Source: Epiperipatus broadwayi
Taxonomy: Eukaryota > Onychophora > Udeonychophora > Euonychophora > Peripatidae
Direction of reading: 5' to 3'
Assembly (NCBI GenBank): GCA_028023455.1
Contig: JAQFVV010012441.1
Location: 7,512,625 to 7,576,624, forward strand
Length of the DNA: 64,000 nucleotides
The position numbers and the translations under genes are program-made. Positions 13,388 to 22,582 of the stretch are shown one piece after another (the first letter of the stretch is position 1; every line of letters begins with the position of its first letter). A model generated the notes under the pieces. That model worked only from the letters and a program-made list of their open reading frames with translations. It had not been told where the DNA came from and ran no database searches.

Positions 13388-13585
13388 ATGTCAGCTAAAG
13401 CTCCGGTCTACTCTCGTATGAATAACTTTTTCATCGTAGAGTGGTCTGGATTCTCTAATCCAAAACCAACCAAAAGAATATCAGCTAAACCAAGATGTTC
13501 CTCCAACCGAATTTCTCCTTTTTATACTAGAGGTCCAGTTTTCAGACTCTGCGCTATATCTTTTGTTTGTCAAAATATATGTTGA
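13388..13585 (+). other. Short ORF in right palindrome arm (65 codons)
   Basis: This mirrors the left-arm ORF, with a few substitutions and a different C-terminus caused by a 1-bp length difference near GCGCTATATC. A TTTTTATAC element within the ORF could be a TATA box reading outward. No recognisable domain. Confidence 0.2.
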
Positions 13586-13899
13586 TAATCTTATATATTC
13601 TTTATAAAATTTATGTTACAAAGTCTTTATTTTTTGCAGCAAAATTCTGCCATCTTTAATTAGTTGAAGTATTTTTACTTTCTCTTATCTAGATTGGTAA
13701 TTTATGTCTTTTGTTCTCTCCAATTCTACTTTTATTTCTAATTACATTAAAAAAAATACGAAAAAATAATTTAACTTTCATTGTACGTTATTTTTTTTAA
13801 AAAAATTAGTCAAAAAAAAAAATCTAAATTTACTTTTATTTTTTAGCTTTTACCAAATGCCAATATATTTGCAATGTATATAAATAAACGTTACAATAT

Positions 13900-14690
13900 A
13901 TATATTGAAACAGACAGATCGAAGAACCGATCTTAGTTTCATGTGTTGAAGTACGGTAATTCGAACTACTATTCGCCCGCAATGGGATTTTCCATTTCAA
14001 GTCACAAAAATTGAGCTATATATATTTTATGTTTTGTAAATAAATATGTAAAGATTCCGTGCATAAATGTCACAAATCATGAAATAATATTCGTGTGTGC
14101 GTGGTTTGTGAATTTATAGCAGCTTAATTTAAAGGTTTCATTGCGGGTGTATTTGCTTAGATTTTAGCCTTTTAGAATTATACAAAGTCGTTTAAAAATA
14201 CTGATCAAAAGTCACATTCCTTTGATCAGTGTTTTTAATTAAAATCTGTATTGTACAAATGTATAGAGTAATTAAGGTGTATTCGAAATTAGATAAGGAA
14301 TTTATATTTGTAATTACTGTGTCAATTTAAAATTGCGTATTAAAGTTAGAGATAGCTGAAAACGGAACAATGGAGATGGATAATTGATATTGTATGGTCA
14401 AGCTGGATTGCTGGAGGCTGGAGAAAAGTAGGCGGAGCCTAAAACAAAAACCAGACAGAAAGGTCAACCGTGGCCATCTTAAAAAAAACGAACATTCTAA
14501 CTTTTGACGTGGCTGAGAGTAGATCGTCTCAAAAACAGCCAAGCAGTTGCTAGAGAAATCTCTCCAACTTTTGTTAAGAAGTCCACCAGTGAACCATAAT
14601 GTCGATGGGCTAAGTGCCAGGAGCTGATCTCTGTCCCGCCAATTTGAATCTTCGTGCCGCTGACTGATCATGTTTTATGTGCTTCACAAT
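13900..14690. other. GC/CpG-richer stretch, no gene recognised; hairpin at ~14.21 kb
   Basis: Base composition shifts here toward higher G+C, with CpG-containing words such as TATTCGCCCGC and CATTGCGGG. ~14193-14238 is a perfect-stem hairpin (ACTGATCAAA / TTTGATCAGT with flanking A/T runs). A 114-codon minus-strand open frame (14327-14671) shows no domain and probably only reflects the composition. A promoter or 5' UTR of a host gene is possible but unproven. Confidence 0.3.
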
Positions 14691-14694
14691 TTCC

Positions 14695-15390
14695 AGCTTC
14701 CAATCTCCAAATTGACTATGCCTTCCAAGTAAATTTCAAATGCGCGCCTACGTTCATCAGAAATACCATCGTGAGAAGCCAAGCCGGATGAAGAAAGAAG
14801 GGTAACTGTGTTACATGAACTTTTAATTTCCTCCCGAGCTTAATGTTATAAGTTAATCTGTCAATCAAATGAATCACATGTAAGTTTTTTTTCGTTTATA
14901 ATGCTACTGTTTCAAACCTGTCAGTAAATTTTCTTTTCTCCTTTTCCTCTGCTCTAGTCTTTAGAAAATAGTTTATAAATATTGTATCTACTAATAATAA
15001 TTCAAATGCTTTACATTTTTTCCTAAGCTTCAATCTCCAAATTGACTATGCCTTCCAAGCTAAATTTCAAATGCGCGCCTACGTTCATGTCAGAAATATC
15101 ATCTTTTGAATGGCCAAGTCGGAAACTGAAGACAGAAGGGTAACTTGTTAAAACATTCGCCTATACTTTTAACTTCAACTCCGATACGCTTAAAAATGTA
15201 TATAAGTTAATCTGTCAAGTCAAATGAATCACATGTAAGTTTTTTTTCGTTTATAATGCTACTTTTTTCTAAACCTTCAATAAATTTTCTTTTCTCCTTT
15301 TCCTCTGCTTTATTCTTTCGAAAATATGTTTAATTTCCATAAATATTTATCTAATAATAATTACCATTCGAAATGAAAATTCAGCTTTAT
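14695..15390. repeat. Tandem duplication, ~330-bp unit, two copies
   Basis: Unit 1 (14695-15024) and unit 2 (15025-~15390) share the block CAATCTCCAAATTGACTATG exactly 330 bp apart (14701 and 15031), then AAATGCGCGCCTACGTTCAT, CAAATGAATCACATGTAAGT, and a TTTTCTTTTCTCCTTTTCCT tail. Small indels separate them, so the duplication is not very recent. Each copy carries ACATGTAAGT, a good match to a 5' splice donor on the plus strand, preceded by GC-rich sequence, so duplicated alternative exons are conceivable. No shared long ORF is seen. Confidence 0.7.
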
Positions 15391-16260
15391 ATTTTTTTTT
15401 CTTTTATTAGGCAGTTTCTTATGTCTATCAAACAAACGATGCCAATCAGAAATATTTCCTAACTCTTTGTAAAGCTAGTTTATAATAGTTTTATTATGGT
15501 TATTTCTAAAATAAATCGGAAGATCGTCACCATCATACAGAACTTTTAAAAACGATTCATTTCATATATTGAGTTGGCAGATAAGGGTTAAATCACTTTA
15601 TTATGTTTTTTTTAGTTTTGTCATACTATTGTCACCGATAATTCAATCTTAAATATGTAAAGGGTTTTAAGTTATTATCTTAGTTCCATACATGAAATGA
15701 GAAATAGTTTTCAGTGTATAATTTGTTATAATCACTACCGCCTAAACAACCTGGGGGTTTAGGGGTTTCAGAGTAAAATTAATTAATTATTGCTTTCATG
15801 GTCAGTTTGATTCCGCCATGTTTTATTGGAATAGTTATATCAGCCTGTTGCGTAGAAATAGACGAATTGATTATCCAGTTTTGTGTAATTCCTTTTCAAA
15901 TTCACTTCAAGCACTCGTCCTTGATGACTGTGGCAATACCACTCATTCGCCGAAGTTAGCGTCTCACCATACTACCATATGGGGAAGAAAGCAATTCTTT
16001 CCCAGGTTATCTCTTGGATCACCGGGTTTCGAAATGATCCCGGCTGGTTGTAGTGTCCCGGATCTACTTGGGGGCATTAAGCCTTGTCAAAGTACAAGCC
16101 GCCCGGTATTCCGTTGATGCACCACAAGTGATTACTGTAGGGCTCTTCAATCTAGGCAACCACGAGTACATCAACCTTAGATATCATATTTATACGAAAC
16201 CACCCTCCAACTATTCGTACACGCAACGGCTCGAATCTATTCGAATAAAATAACTTAATA
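15391..16260. other. GC-rich block, probably a dispersed repeat; two overlapping short ORFs
   Basis: From ~15.73 to 16.25 kb the sequence is markedly richer in G+C and CpG (for example GTCCCGGATC, CGCCCGGTATTCCG, CACCGGGTTTCG). Plus-strand frames 15818-16117 (99 codons) and 16053-16253 (66 codons) overlap in different frames. Neither matches a domain I recognise; they may be one decayed repeat with a frameshift. The block ends at ATAAAATAACTTAATAAA, a polyadenylation-like context. No second copy lies in this window. Confidence 0.3.
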
Positions 16261-16629
16261 AAAATCGTAGATAAATGTTTTCAATGCTCAAATGCTCTGA
16301 TTCCCTTAGCCACCCATCAATCATTTCACTACACAAATATTGGTATGAGTTTGTTTACCAGGTAAAATGAGTACTAAAGACTAGTAGCTAATTATAAGAG
16401 AATATTTATGGAAATCTTACCGTACTTTTGAATACTATATTTTTATGCTTTCTATTTATTATTAAACAATTTATTTAATCTAATTTTGTGTCTTCCAACT
16501 CATTACTCTCGAAGTCTATTTAGTCACCTACTGTCTGTATTGGCAACTTAAATATATACATTACATTAATGACCGTACCAATATCCAGAGTATAATAGAT
16601 CTATATATAAAACTGTAAGTAATTTAGTC

Positions 16630-16830
16630 TGTGTTCTGAGTTGAGCTAGTAAAGGGATAACCCCGTGCTGTTATAAAGTCATCATCGGTTGGTCATACCG
16701 GGGTTTGGGTTTGAATTTAGTTGGCGTTTTGGAATTTATTCTTAAACGTGGACTGGGTTTGAACTCGGGTACTGTGTATGAGTAAGCGTGGTGGATTTAT
16801 ACCGGTACAATATATATATATATATATAAG
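16630..16830 (+). repeat. Possible tRNA-derived SINE ending in a (TA)n tail
   Basis: A segment with GGGTTTGAACTCGGG (similar to a Pol III B box) and related GT-rich repeats (CCGGGGTTTGGGTTTGAA) ends in a (TA)n run at ~16810-16829. Retroposon bodies with B-box-like words followed by simple-repeat tails are typical of cephalopod SINEs, but a clear A box was not found. Confidence 0.25.
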
Positions 16831-17054
16831 TTGCATTACATATATATAAACTCTAGTACAAGGTCTATAACATTCAAAAAACCAATATATAATAATAACT
16901 ATGGCCAGCTTATGGCATGTCGACCATCCTGAATAGCATTTTCCAATCTATAATATTGCATAGATTATTTATAAGATTATTGGTTAAAACACAAGATCAA
17001 ACTATGTAAATAAATATTATTACATTTAAACAAAAAAAAAAACAATTTTATAAT

Positions 17055-17340
17055 GAAACTAAATAATATATATATATATATATAATATTTCATTAAAAAA
17101 CACGTTTATTTAAGTTGATCAATAATGCACCATAAACTACAATACTTTTTCCAACCACCATTTTGTTGTAATATGCAACTTGAAATAAAATTATACAAAT
17201 CCATAATTTAATTAATTCAATTATAAAATTAATAAATTATTTATGATTGTCCAGTGCTTTTATTTCAAGTTACATATAACAATAAAATTGTGGTTGAAGA
17301 AAATTATATTTTAACTTTTTAGTTCATTATGGATCAAAAT
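17055..17340. mobile_element. Small foldback (MITE-like), ~70-bp arms
   Basis: The left arm (~17117-17190) and right arm (~17255-17337) are imperfect inverted copies. Shared words include CAACTTGAAATAAAA / TTTTATTTCAAGTT and CCAACCACCATTTTGTTG / CAATAAAATTGTGGTTG. The loop is AT-rich and the unit lies just beyond a (TA)n tract. No ORF is present. Confidence 0.5.
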
Positions 17341-18720
17341 GCTTTGCTATATTTCCAGTATTTGAGATGAAATGTGTGCATTAATAATTGTTTACAAGAT
17401 TGTTGTGCTTATGAAAGCAGTGTTTTAAAAATAGCAATTTTTAATTCAACAATCACGAGAAATTAATATTGCATCATCTAATTCTTTTTTTTCCTATTTT
17501 AATTTACCATAAAGGTTTTTTAGTGAATTTGGCATGAAATTCAAAGAAAGTGTATTTTTAGGAAATATAACTTTATCTACAGCCATCATTGAAAATTTAT
17601 TGAACTTATATTAATACAGTTTTAAATTTAGTCTGCCAGCGCTGTTAGACTAGACCAATGGCTGATAACTCTAAAATAGTCCAATGTCAAATTGCATTAG
17701 TATTGATGTCTACCTTATGTATAAAATTTGAAGAAAATTTTTTCAGTAGAAATACATTAAAAATCAGTTAAACATTTTGGCCAAATTGACAAACAATATA
17801 AGTTCTAAGTTAAATAAAATATTTTTAAAAAATTAAATTGGACAAGTTTATAAAGATAAAGTAAGGAGTAATAATGAGAAGTATGCACTGTGAAAAAGAA
17901 ATAAAACATTGGTAGACAGATATATAAAAAAGGCAGAGATTATTTATAAACTTCTAAATAAGAGTTATTATTGAATTGTTTGTATTTTCCTTGGAAAGAT
18001 GAGGTGATAAAAATTATGACAATTTTATATATAAGTGGAGTAAAAATGTTTTTTTAATAATTAAAAAAAAATACCAAGCAGATTTACAATACTGTCATAT
18101 ACCCATGACCAGTTATTAATGATATTAAACAACTCAAAATGATTTTAATTAAAATTCCATTTGTACATTAATTAGATGCTATCAGAACATTGATTGATTT
18201 TATGGTTTTAATGGGAAATAAACCATACTTATTCTATTTTTGATGTCTATCACTTCTATCTTTACATATTATGGCCTGTTTTATTTTCATGGTTTAAAAA
18301 ATAACTATGATATTGTATGTGAAGAAAAAAATTATTGAAAATGAAAAATAAAAAGTGTCATTTATTTCCAATTTAAGCCATGCCCTCAAATGACATTCAG
18401 ATAATGTTCAATTAAATTATATATGGAAATGTACTGAAAGCCTAATTGGGAAAATTGTTTTCATTCTTAGTAAAAATATTTATTTTTACTCTGCTTTAAA
18501 TAAACTTTAAGCTTATTTACATAATATTTAATCAAAATATCACTCCCATATTACTGACCAAACAACATAAGCCAACTATTATCATCAAAGAAATAGATTA
18601 AAAATACTACATAATGAACAGTCAACCCCTAATATTCATTAACAGAAGGCACCATTAGACCTCTAGTCTAGAAAATTTATAATTTACTGATGAATATATC
18701 AATTAAAAGTGCTTACCATA
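17341..18720. other. AT-rich stretch, nothing recognised
   Basis: No coding region, repeat pair or RNA gene could be identified on either strand. Confidence 0.4.
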
Positions 18721-18744
18721 GTTGTACCAACATATATATATACT

Positions 18745-19045
18745 CCATACTATAGATTCAGGTCATAAAATTGATTTTTCTAGTACCAGGATCATATCCA
18801 GATGTGATAATCTCTACCAGTGCAAAATTAGAGAAGCCACTGAGATACTTAAAAGGCCATCAATAAGTGAGATGATACATGCAAACTTTCTCATATTTGG
18901 AAAGATTTTTTTAAAAAACATTTTTAATTTAACATTTTTGCTATTGGTGGAACTTTAACGTTTTTTTCAAATCAGTGATTGTAGCGCCTCTACAATCGTC
19001 TTTCTACCTTTTATCACCCAGTGGATGACTTGTGTGATCAAGTTA
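18745..19045 (+). pseudogene. 3' end of a Penelope-like element (GIY-YIG tail)
   Basis: The frame through 18782-18900 reads SRCDNLYQCKIREATEILKR, the C-terminal helix region of the GIY-YIG endonuclease of Penelope-like elements (REAxEIxKR signature). It is followed by a degraded tail and a 3' untranslated part including GGTGGAACTTTAA and GCGCCTCTACAATCG. The related copy at 49.17-49.51 kb shows the same order, which supports a shared element. The upstream RT and the GIY-YIG catalytic core are missing, as in most 5'-truncated retroposon copies. The enclosing 78-codon ORF is not a host gene. Confidence 0.6.
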
Positions 19046-20436
19046 AAATGTCAGTATGTCTATATTTAAATTTTTTAACACGGATGAACCTGCAAAATAT
19101 GTCTTATATATATCCAAAGTAGCCATGAGATCACAAATAGTAGAGATTATTGGCAAAGTAATAATTGTCAGGACAGACAACAATAAACAAAAAGCTAGAG
19201 AAATCTAAGAATCAACACAACAATATTTATTAATAAAACATCATGTACAATTTATTTATGGATTTAAATACTGAATTATTTCAATATGATAAGGTTTGGC
19301 TAATAATTAACTCTTTTAGGTAAGTAGGCTATGTATTTGATAGCTGATAGTTTGTTACCTTTTCCATAAATATTACTTTTAGTTCTGCTAATAACTCCTG
19401 AAGTTTATAAAGACTTGACAATTTCCAGATATGCATATATATATATTCACAATAATATTAACATGCAATCAATAATCAACAGGTTTAATCATTATACATG
19501 TTCGCATGCACAGACTATTACAAAACAAAGCTTATATGCAGCGCACTGGATCCAACTATGAAAAGAAAGTAAAATATATAGGTAAGCATGAGAAAGAAGC
19601 ATGCTTTACCCAATGGAAAAATATTAATGAGCGTGAATATATCTCGGATGAGCACACATTGAACAAAAGGGAGTCGTTTTACGCCTTGTCAAAGAAATGG
19701 CGAATGGGGGCGCTCTGATTCTAATTTGCATATTCACCTAGTTTAGTTCGAATATTTGCATATCAGTATATCGTTGGAAAATGATAAGTGATTTTGTACG
19801 TCTTGATAATGAAGGGTAAGCCTTCGAAAACGTTCGGAGAATTAATAAATTGTTGATATTAGTCATAGAATGATTCAAGATAATTTTTCTTATATCATAT
19901 CCGAATTATAATTTATAATTAATGTGTGCATATTTAATTCTAACATATTAAAGTTTTACATTTGTATCTATAACACACATTTATTTTGTTTTATAGTAAT
20001 AAATCATGGGCTGAACGCAAAATAATAACTTATAGAAAGAAGTATGGGGAGGAAGATCACTTTACCCAAAGCAGAAATATCAAAACTTATGTATATCTAC
20101 AGCGGTAATCAGAAGAATAAATCAAGAAACCAAATATTTAATAATAACTGTGTTTGGTATATAAATGATCATATTATACATACATGCACACACATGCATA
20201 TTTATTTCTTTACTTTCGAATATGTATGTCTCAAAGTAAATAATGAAACTGCCAATAATTTAAACAGCTTAACAATTTATATATAAAAAAATATGCACAT
20301 ATAATATATAGATCAAGTATACATATGTAATAATGATTTTAAAATCTTCATTGGCATTATTATTAATAATAAAACTAAACACAATAAAATAATTAATCTA
20401 TCTCTTTTCAAACTCTTTTTTTTTTTTTTTTTGTTT
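19046..20436. other. AT-rich stretch; short ORF-bearing GC-richer patch at 19.5-19.72 kb
   Basis: A 70-codon plus-strand frame (19506-19718) lies in a patch slightly richer in G+C (AAGGGAGTCGTTTTACGCC, GAATGGGGGCGCTCTG). No domain is recognised. A further 80-codon frame at 20044-20286 looks like chance. Otherwise only AT-rich sequence and short (TA)n tracts are present, with a poly-T run at 20415-20432. Confidence 0.3.
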
Positions 20437-20450
20437 CAAATTTAAAACTT
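20437..20450 (+). repeat. Target-site duplication (left) of tRNA retroposon
   Basis: CAAATTTAAAACTT is repeated exactly at 20545-20558. Together with the A-tail it delimits a retroposed tRNA copy. Confidence 0.85.
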
Positions 20451-20544
20451 TTTTTTTTCATATGTCAAAGCGTTGACCGGGAAGCAAACCCGGGCCAGCT
20501 GCTTGGAAGGCAGCTATGCTAACCACTAGGCCACCAACGCTTGA
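20451..20544 (-). mobile_element. Retroposed tRNA-Gly transcript with poly(A) tail
   Basis: Reading the minus strand from the right duplication: a 4-nt leader TCAA, a tRNA-Gly copy (20540-20470), an 11-nt trailer TTTGACATATG, then eight A residues, then the second duplication. The insert thus contains leader and trailer, so the template looks like an unprocessed tRNA precursor rather than mature CCA-tRNA. The poly(A) tail and 14-bp duplications are the hallmarks of target-primed reverse transcription by a LINE. An RTE element lies ~400 bp away; which LINE was responsible is unknown. Confidence 0.75.
20470..20540 (-). tRNA. tRNA-Gly(TCC)-like gene, likely retropseudogene
   Basis: The 71-nt minus-strand sequence folds as a cloverleaf. 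The acceptor stem is GCGTTGG/TCAACGC with one G-T pair, the anticodon stem is GCTGC/GCAGC with loop CTTCCAA, and the T stem is CCGGG/CCCGG. The anticodon is TCC (plus-strand GGA at 20505-20507), so it would decode GGA. The T loop is TTTGCTT instead of TTCRANY, changing the conserved C56 and the B box, which should weaken both folding and Pol III transcription. With the poly(A) tail and target duplications, a retroposed pseudogene is more likely than an active tRNA gene. Confidence 0.8.
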
Positions 20545-20558
20545 CAAATTTAAAACTT
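20545..20558 (+). repeat. Target-site duplication (right) of tRNA retroposon
   Basis: This is the exact 14-bp partner of 20437-20450, four bases beyond the tRNA 5' end. Confidence 0.85.
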
Positions 20559-20980
20559 GTCACTAAAAGTAGTTGCAGATGGCAATTAACAATAATCAGA
20601 GAAGTGACTTTAATTTTCTTTCAAAAAAAAAAAAACCATCTTTTAAAACTTCATAAGAGAAAAGACAATCAAAATTTAGTAAACCAATTAGTTTATACTA
20701 TTGAAACTAAAATTATTAACCATCAAATACAATAGGTTTAAAATAGAAACATTAATAATAATATACACAAAAATAATAATACTCACAAAATTTTAAAACC
20801 GACACAATATAAATATGAAAGAAAAACCTTTAACCTATATATCACTGATTTACTGGCAATGTCTTAAAAAACAATTCATATGAAAAGTTTTATCTTAAGT
20901 CCAGAGAAAACATAATGAAAGGGCTATTATTTTCCAGAAAGCTTGATTTTTATAAATGTGTATCTATATCATCATCATCA

Positions 20981-21550
20981 TCAACAACCATTATCAATCC
21001 ACTGCAGGATGAAGGTTTCTCCAAGTTTAATCCATCTTCTCCGATCTTTAGCTTCTCTTCTCCACATCACCCCTGCACACTTTCTTATTTCATCCATCCA
21101 TCTCACATGTGGTCTCTTTCTGGGTCTTTTACAATCTCTTGGAATCCCGTTTAAAATTTCAATTGTCCATCTATTATCATCTCTTCTAGCAATATGTCCA
21201 GCCCAACTCCACTTCAATCTTTTAATTTTTTCAATAAGGTCAGTAACATCTGTTTGTTCTCTTACCTATACATTGCGTTTTCAATCTCTTCTTGTTACTC
21301 CCAACATACATCTCTCCATACTTCTTTGAGTGGTCTGAAGTCTCTGTATTGCTCTTCTATTAAGTGTCCAAGTCTCAGATCCATAAGTAAGAACTGGTAA
21401 AACACATTTGTTAAAAACCTTCCTTTTCAAACACATAGGCATATTTCCTTTTAGTATCAAGTTATTTCTACCAAAAGCACTCCAACCAAGTTTAATTCTA
21501 TGATTAATTTCTTCCACTGTGTTTCCATCTGTATTAATAATCCTGACCAA
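20981..21550 (-). pseudogene. LINE RT thumb and C-terminal domain, two internal stops
   Basis: 21550-21281 encodes the thumb-side region (GNTVEEINHRIKLGWSAF, VLPVLTYGSETW, RLQTTQRSMERCMLG). A TGA and then a TAG interrupt it around 21255-21280. The frame resumes as WSWAGHIARRDDNRW, KRPRKRPHVRWMDEIRK and WIKLGETFILQWID, the conserved RTE C-terminus. Fragments of the same region recur at 44.70-45.05 kb and 46.48-46.76 kb, so this family has inserted at least three times in the window. Confidence 0.75.
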
Positions 21551-21912
21551 GGTATTTGTAACTGTTAACTTCTTCTAATTCATCATAATCAATCTTTATT
21601 TTCATATTTTGAGCAAATTGATTAAACATTACTTTAGTCTTTTTAACATTTATCTTTAGTCCTACTTTCCTACTTTCATCTGATAATTCCTGCAACATAT
21701 CCTGCAGCTCTGAAGCATTATTTGCAAAAACAACTACATCATCTGCGAAATCTAAATGACTTAAATAATCTCCATTTACTTTCACTCCTTTAGTTTCCCA
21801 TTTTAATCCACAAAATACTTCTTGCAGCACTGCTGTAAAAAGTTTTGGAGATATGGAGTCACCTTGTCTTACACCTTTCTCAATGTTGACTTTCCCAGTA
21901 TCATTATGTAAT
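21534..21912 (-). pseudogene. LINE reverse transcriptase, palm with FADD box
   Basis: This segment carries RQGDSISPKLF at its start and then HLDFADDVVVFANN, the motif-C box FADD with two catalytic aspartates, followed by GLKINVKKTKVM and NSYKYLG. An extra base near 21544 ends the frame at Tyr-Leu-Gly; the downstream conserved residues continue in a different frame. RT catalytic residues are all present across the pieces, so inactivity comes from frame breaks, not from lost motifs. Confidence 0.75.
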
Positions 21913-22566
21913 CTAATTGTTGCTGTTGCATTTTTTATAAATATTCTTCAAAATATGACAATATCCTGGATCTATACCTTGATGATCCAATGCTTTAATC
22001 ACTGAAGAAATGTTTATAGAATCAAATGCCTTTTCATAATCTACAAATCCAAAACATAATGACAACTCATATTGATTTGTCCTTTCTATAACTTCTCTCA
22101 ACACCTGGATATGATCTACTGTACTAAAACCACTTTTAAATCCAGCTTGTTCTCTTGGTTGGTGGAAATCCAATGTTCTCTGTAGACGAGTTGTAATTAT
22201 CTTGGTAAAAATTTTATATAAAACTGATAAAAGGCTGATAGGTCTGTAATTTCTAATATCTTCTTTATCACCTTTTTTAAATATTAATATTATTACTGCA
22301 TTCTTCCAATCATCCGGTACATCTTTATCATTTAGACATTTGGTATATAACTTTGCTAAAAAAATTTCTATTTCTTCACCTGCTTCTTTTAATATATCAA
22401 TTATAATTCCATCATTACCTGGAGCCTTTCCTTTCTTCATACATTTAATTGCATGTCTCACTTCTTCATTTAAAATTCTGGGCAATTCGGAAGATGTAAT
22501 AGATATAGGAGGTACTTGTTCTTTATTACTATATAATTCTTGATAAAAATCTTCTACCAATTTCAT
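21913..22566 (-). pseudogene. LINE reverse transcriptase, N-terminal half
   Basis: This frame continues the RTE protein after the first frameshift. It shows GKAPGNDGI, FKKGDKEDIRNYRPISLL, REQAGFKSGFSTVDHI and the motif-A block FVDYEKAFDSI with the first catalytic Asp. It ends at a second one-base shift in an A-run at ~21930. The next nucleotides on the coding strand, in another frame, encode the motif-B block RQGDSISPKLF. The first Met here is internal, not a real start. Confidence 0.8.
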
Positions 22567-22582
22567 GATGTCATCTCTCTTT

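Larger units (their letters stand above)
12112..13895. mobile_element. Near-perfect 1.78-kb palindrome (long-TIR foldback)
   Basis: The left arm (12112-12989) and right arm (13017-13895) are inverted copies of ~880 bp. By eye they differ at about 15 positions with a net 1-bp length difference (~98% identity), around a 27-bp AT-rich spacer (12990-13016). Both ends read TGTAACGTTTATTTATATAC outward-in, apart from one base, and are embedded in TA-rich flanks, so any target duplication is masked. The arms carry a matching short ORF and a TATA-like motif. No transposase, RT or integrase is seen. It could be a non-autonomous foldback DNA transposon or an inverted pair of LTR-like repeats. The inner ends lack CA/TG, which argues against two complete solo LTRs. 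Confidence 0.75.

Noticed and set aside
12112-13895. Two complete solo LTRs in opposite orientation
   Set aside because: Outer ends have TG/CA but the inner ends at the 27-bp spacer do not, so neither arm has both LTR termini.
14327-14671. 114-codon minus-strand ORF
   Set aside because: No domain, no homologous motif, low-complexity Ser/Phe-rich; explained by the locally higher G+C.
20470-20540. Functional tRNA-Gly gene
   Set aside because: The cloverleaf is good, but the altered T loop/B box, A-tail and target duplications point to a retroposed pseudogene; function cannot be excluded entirely.
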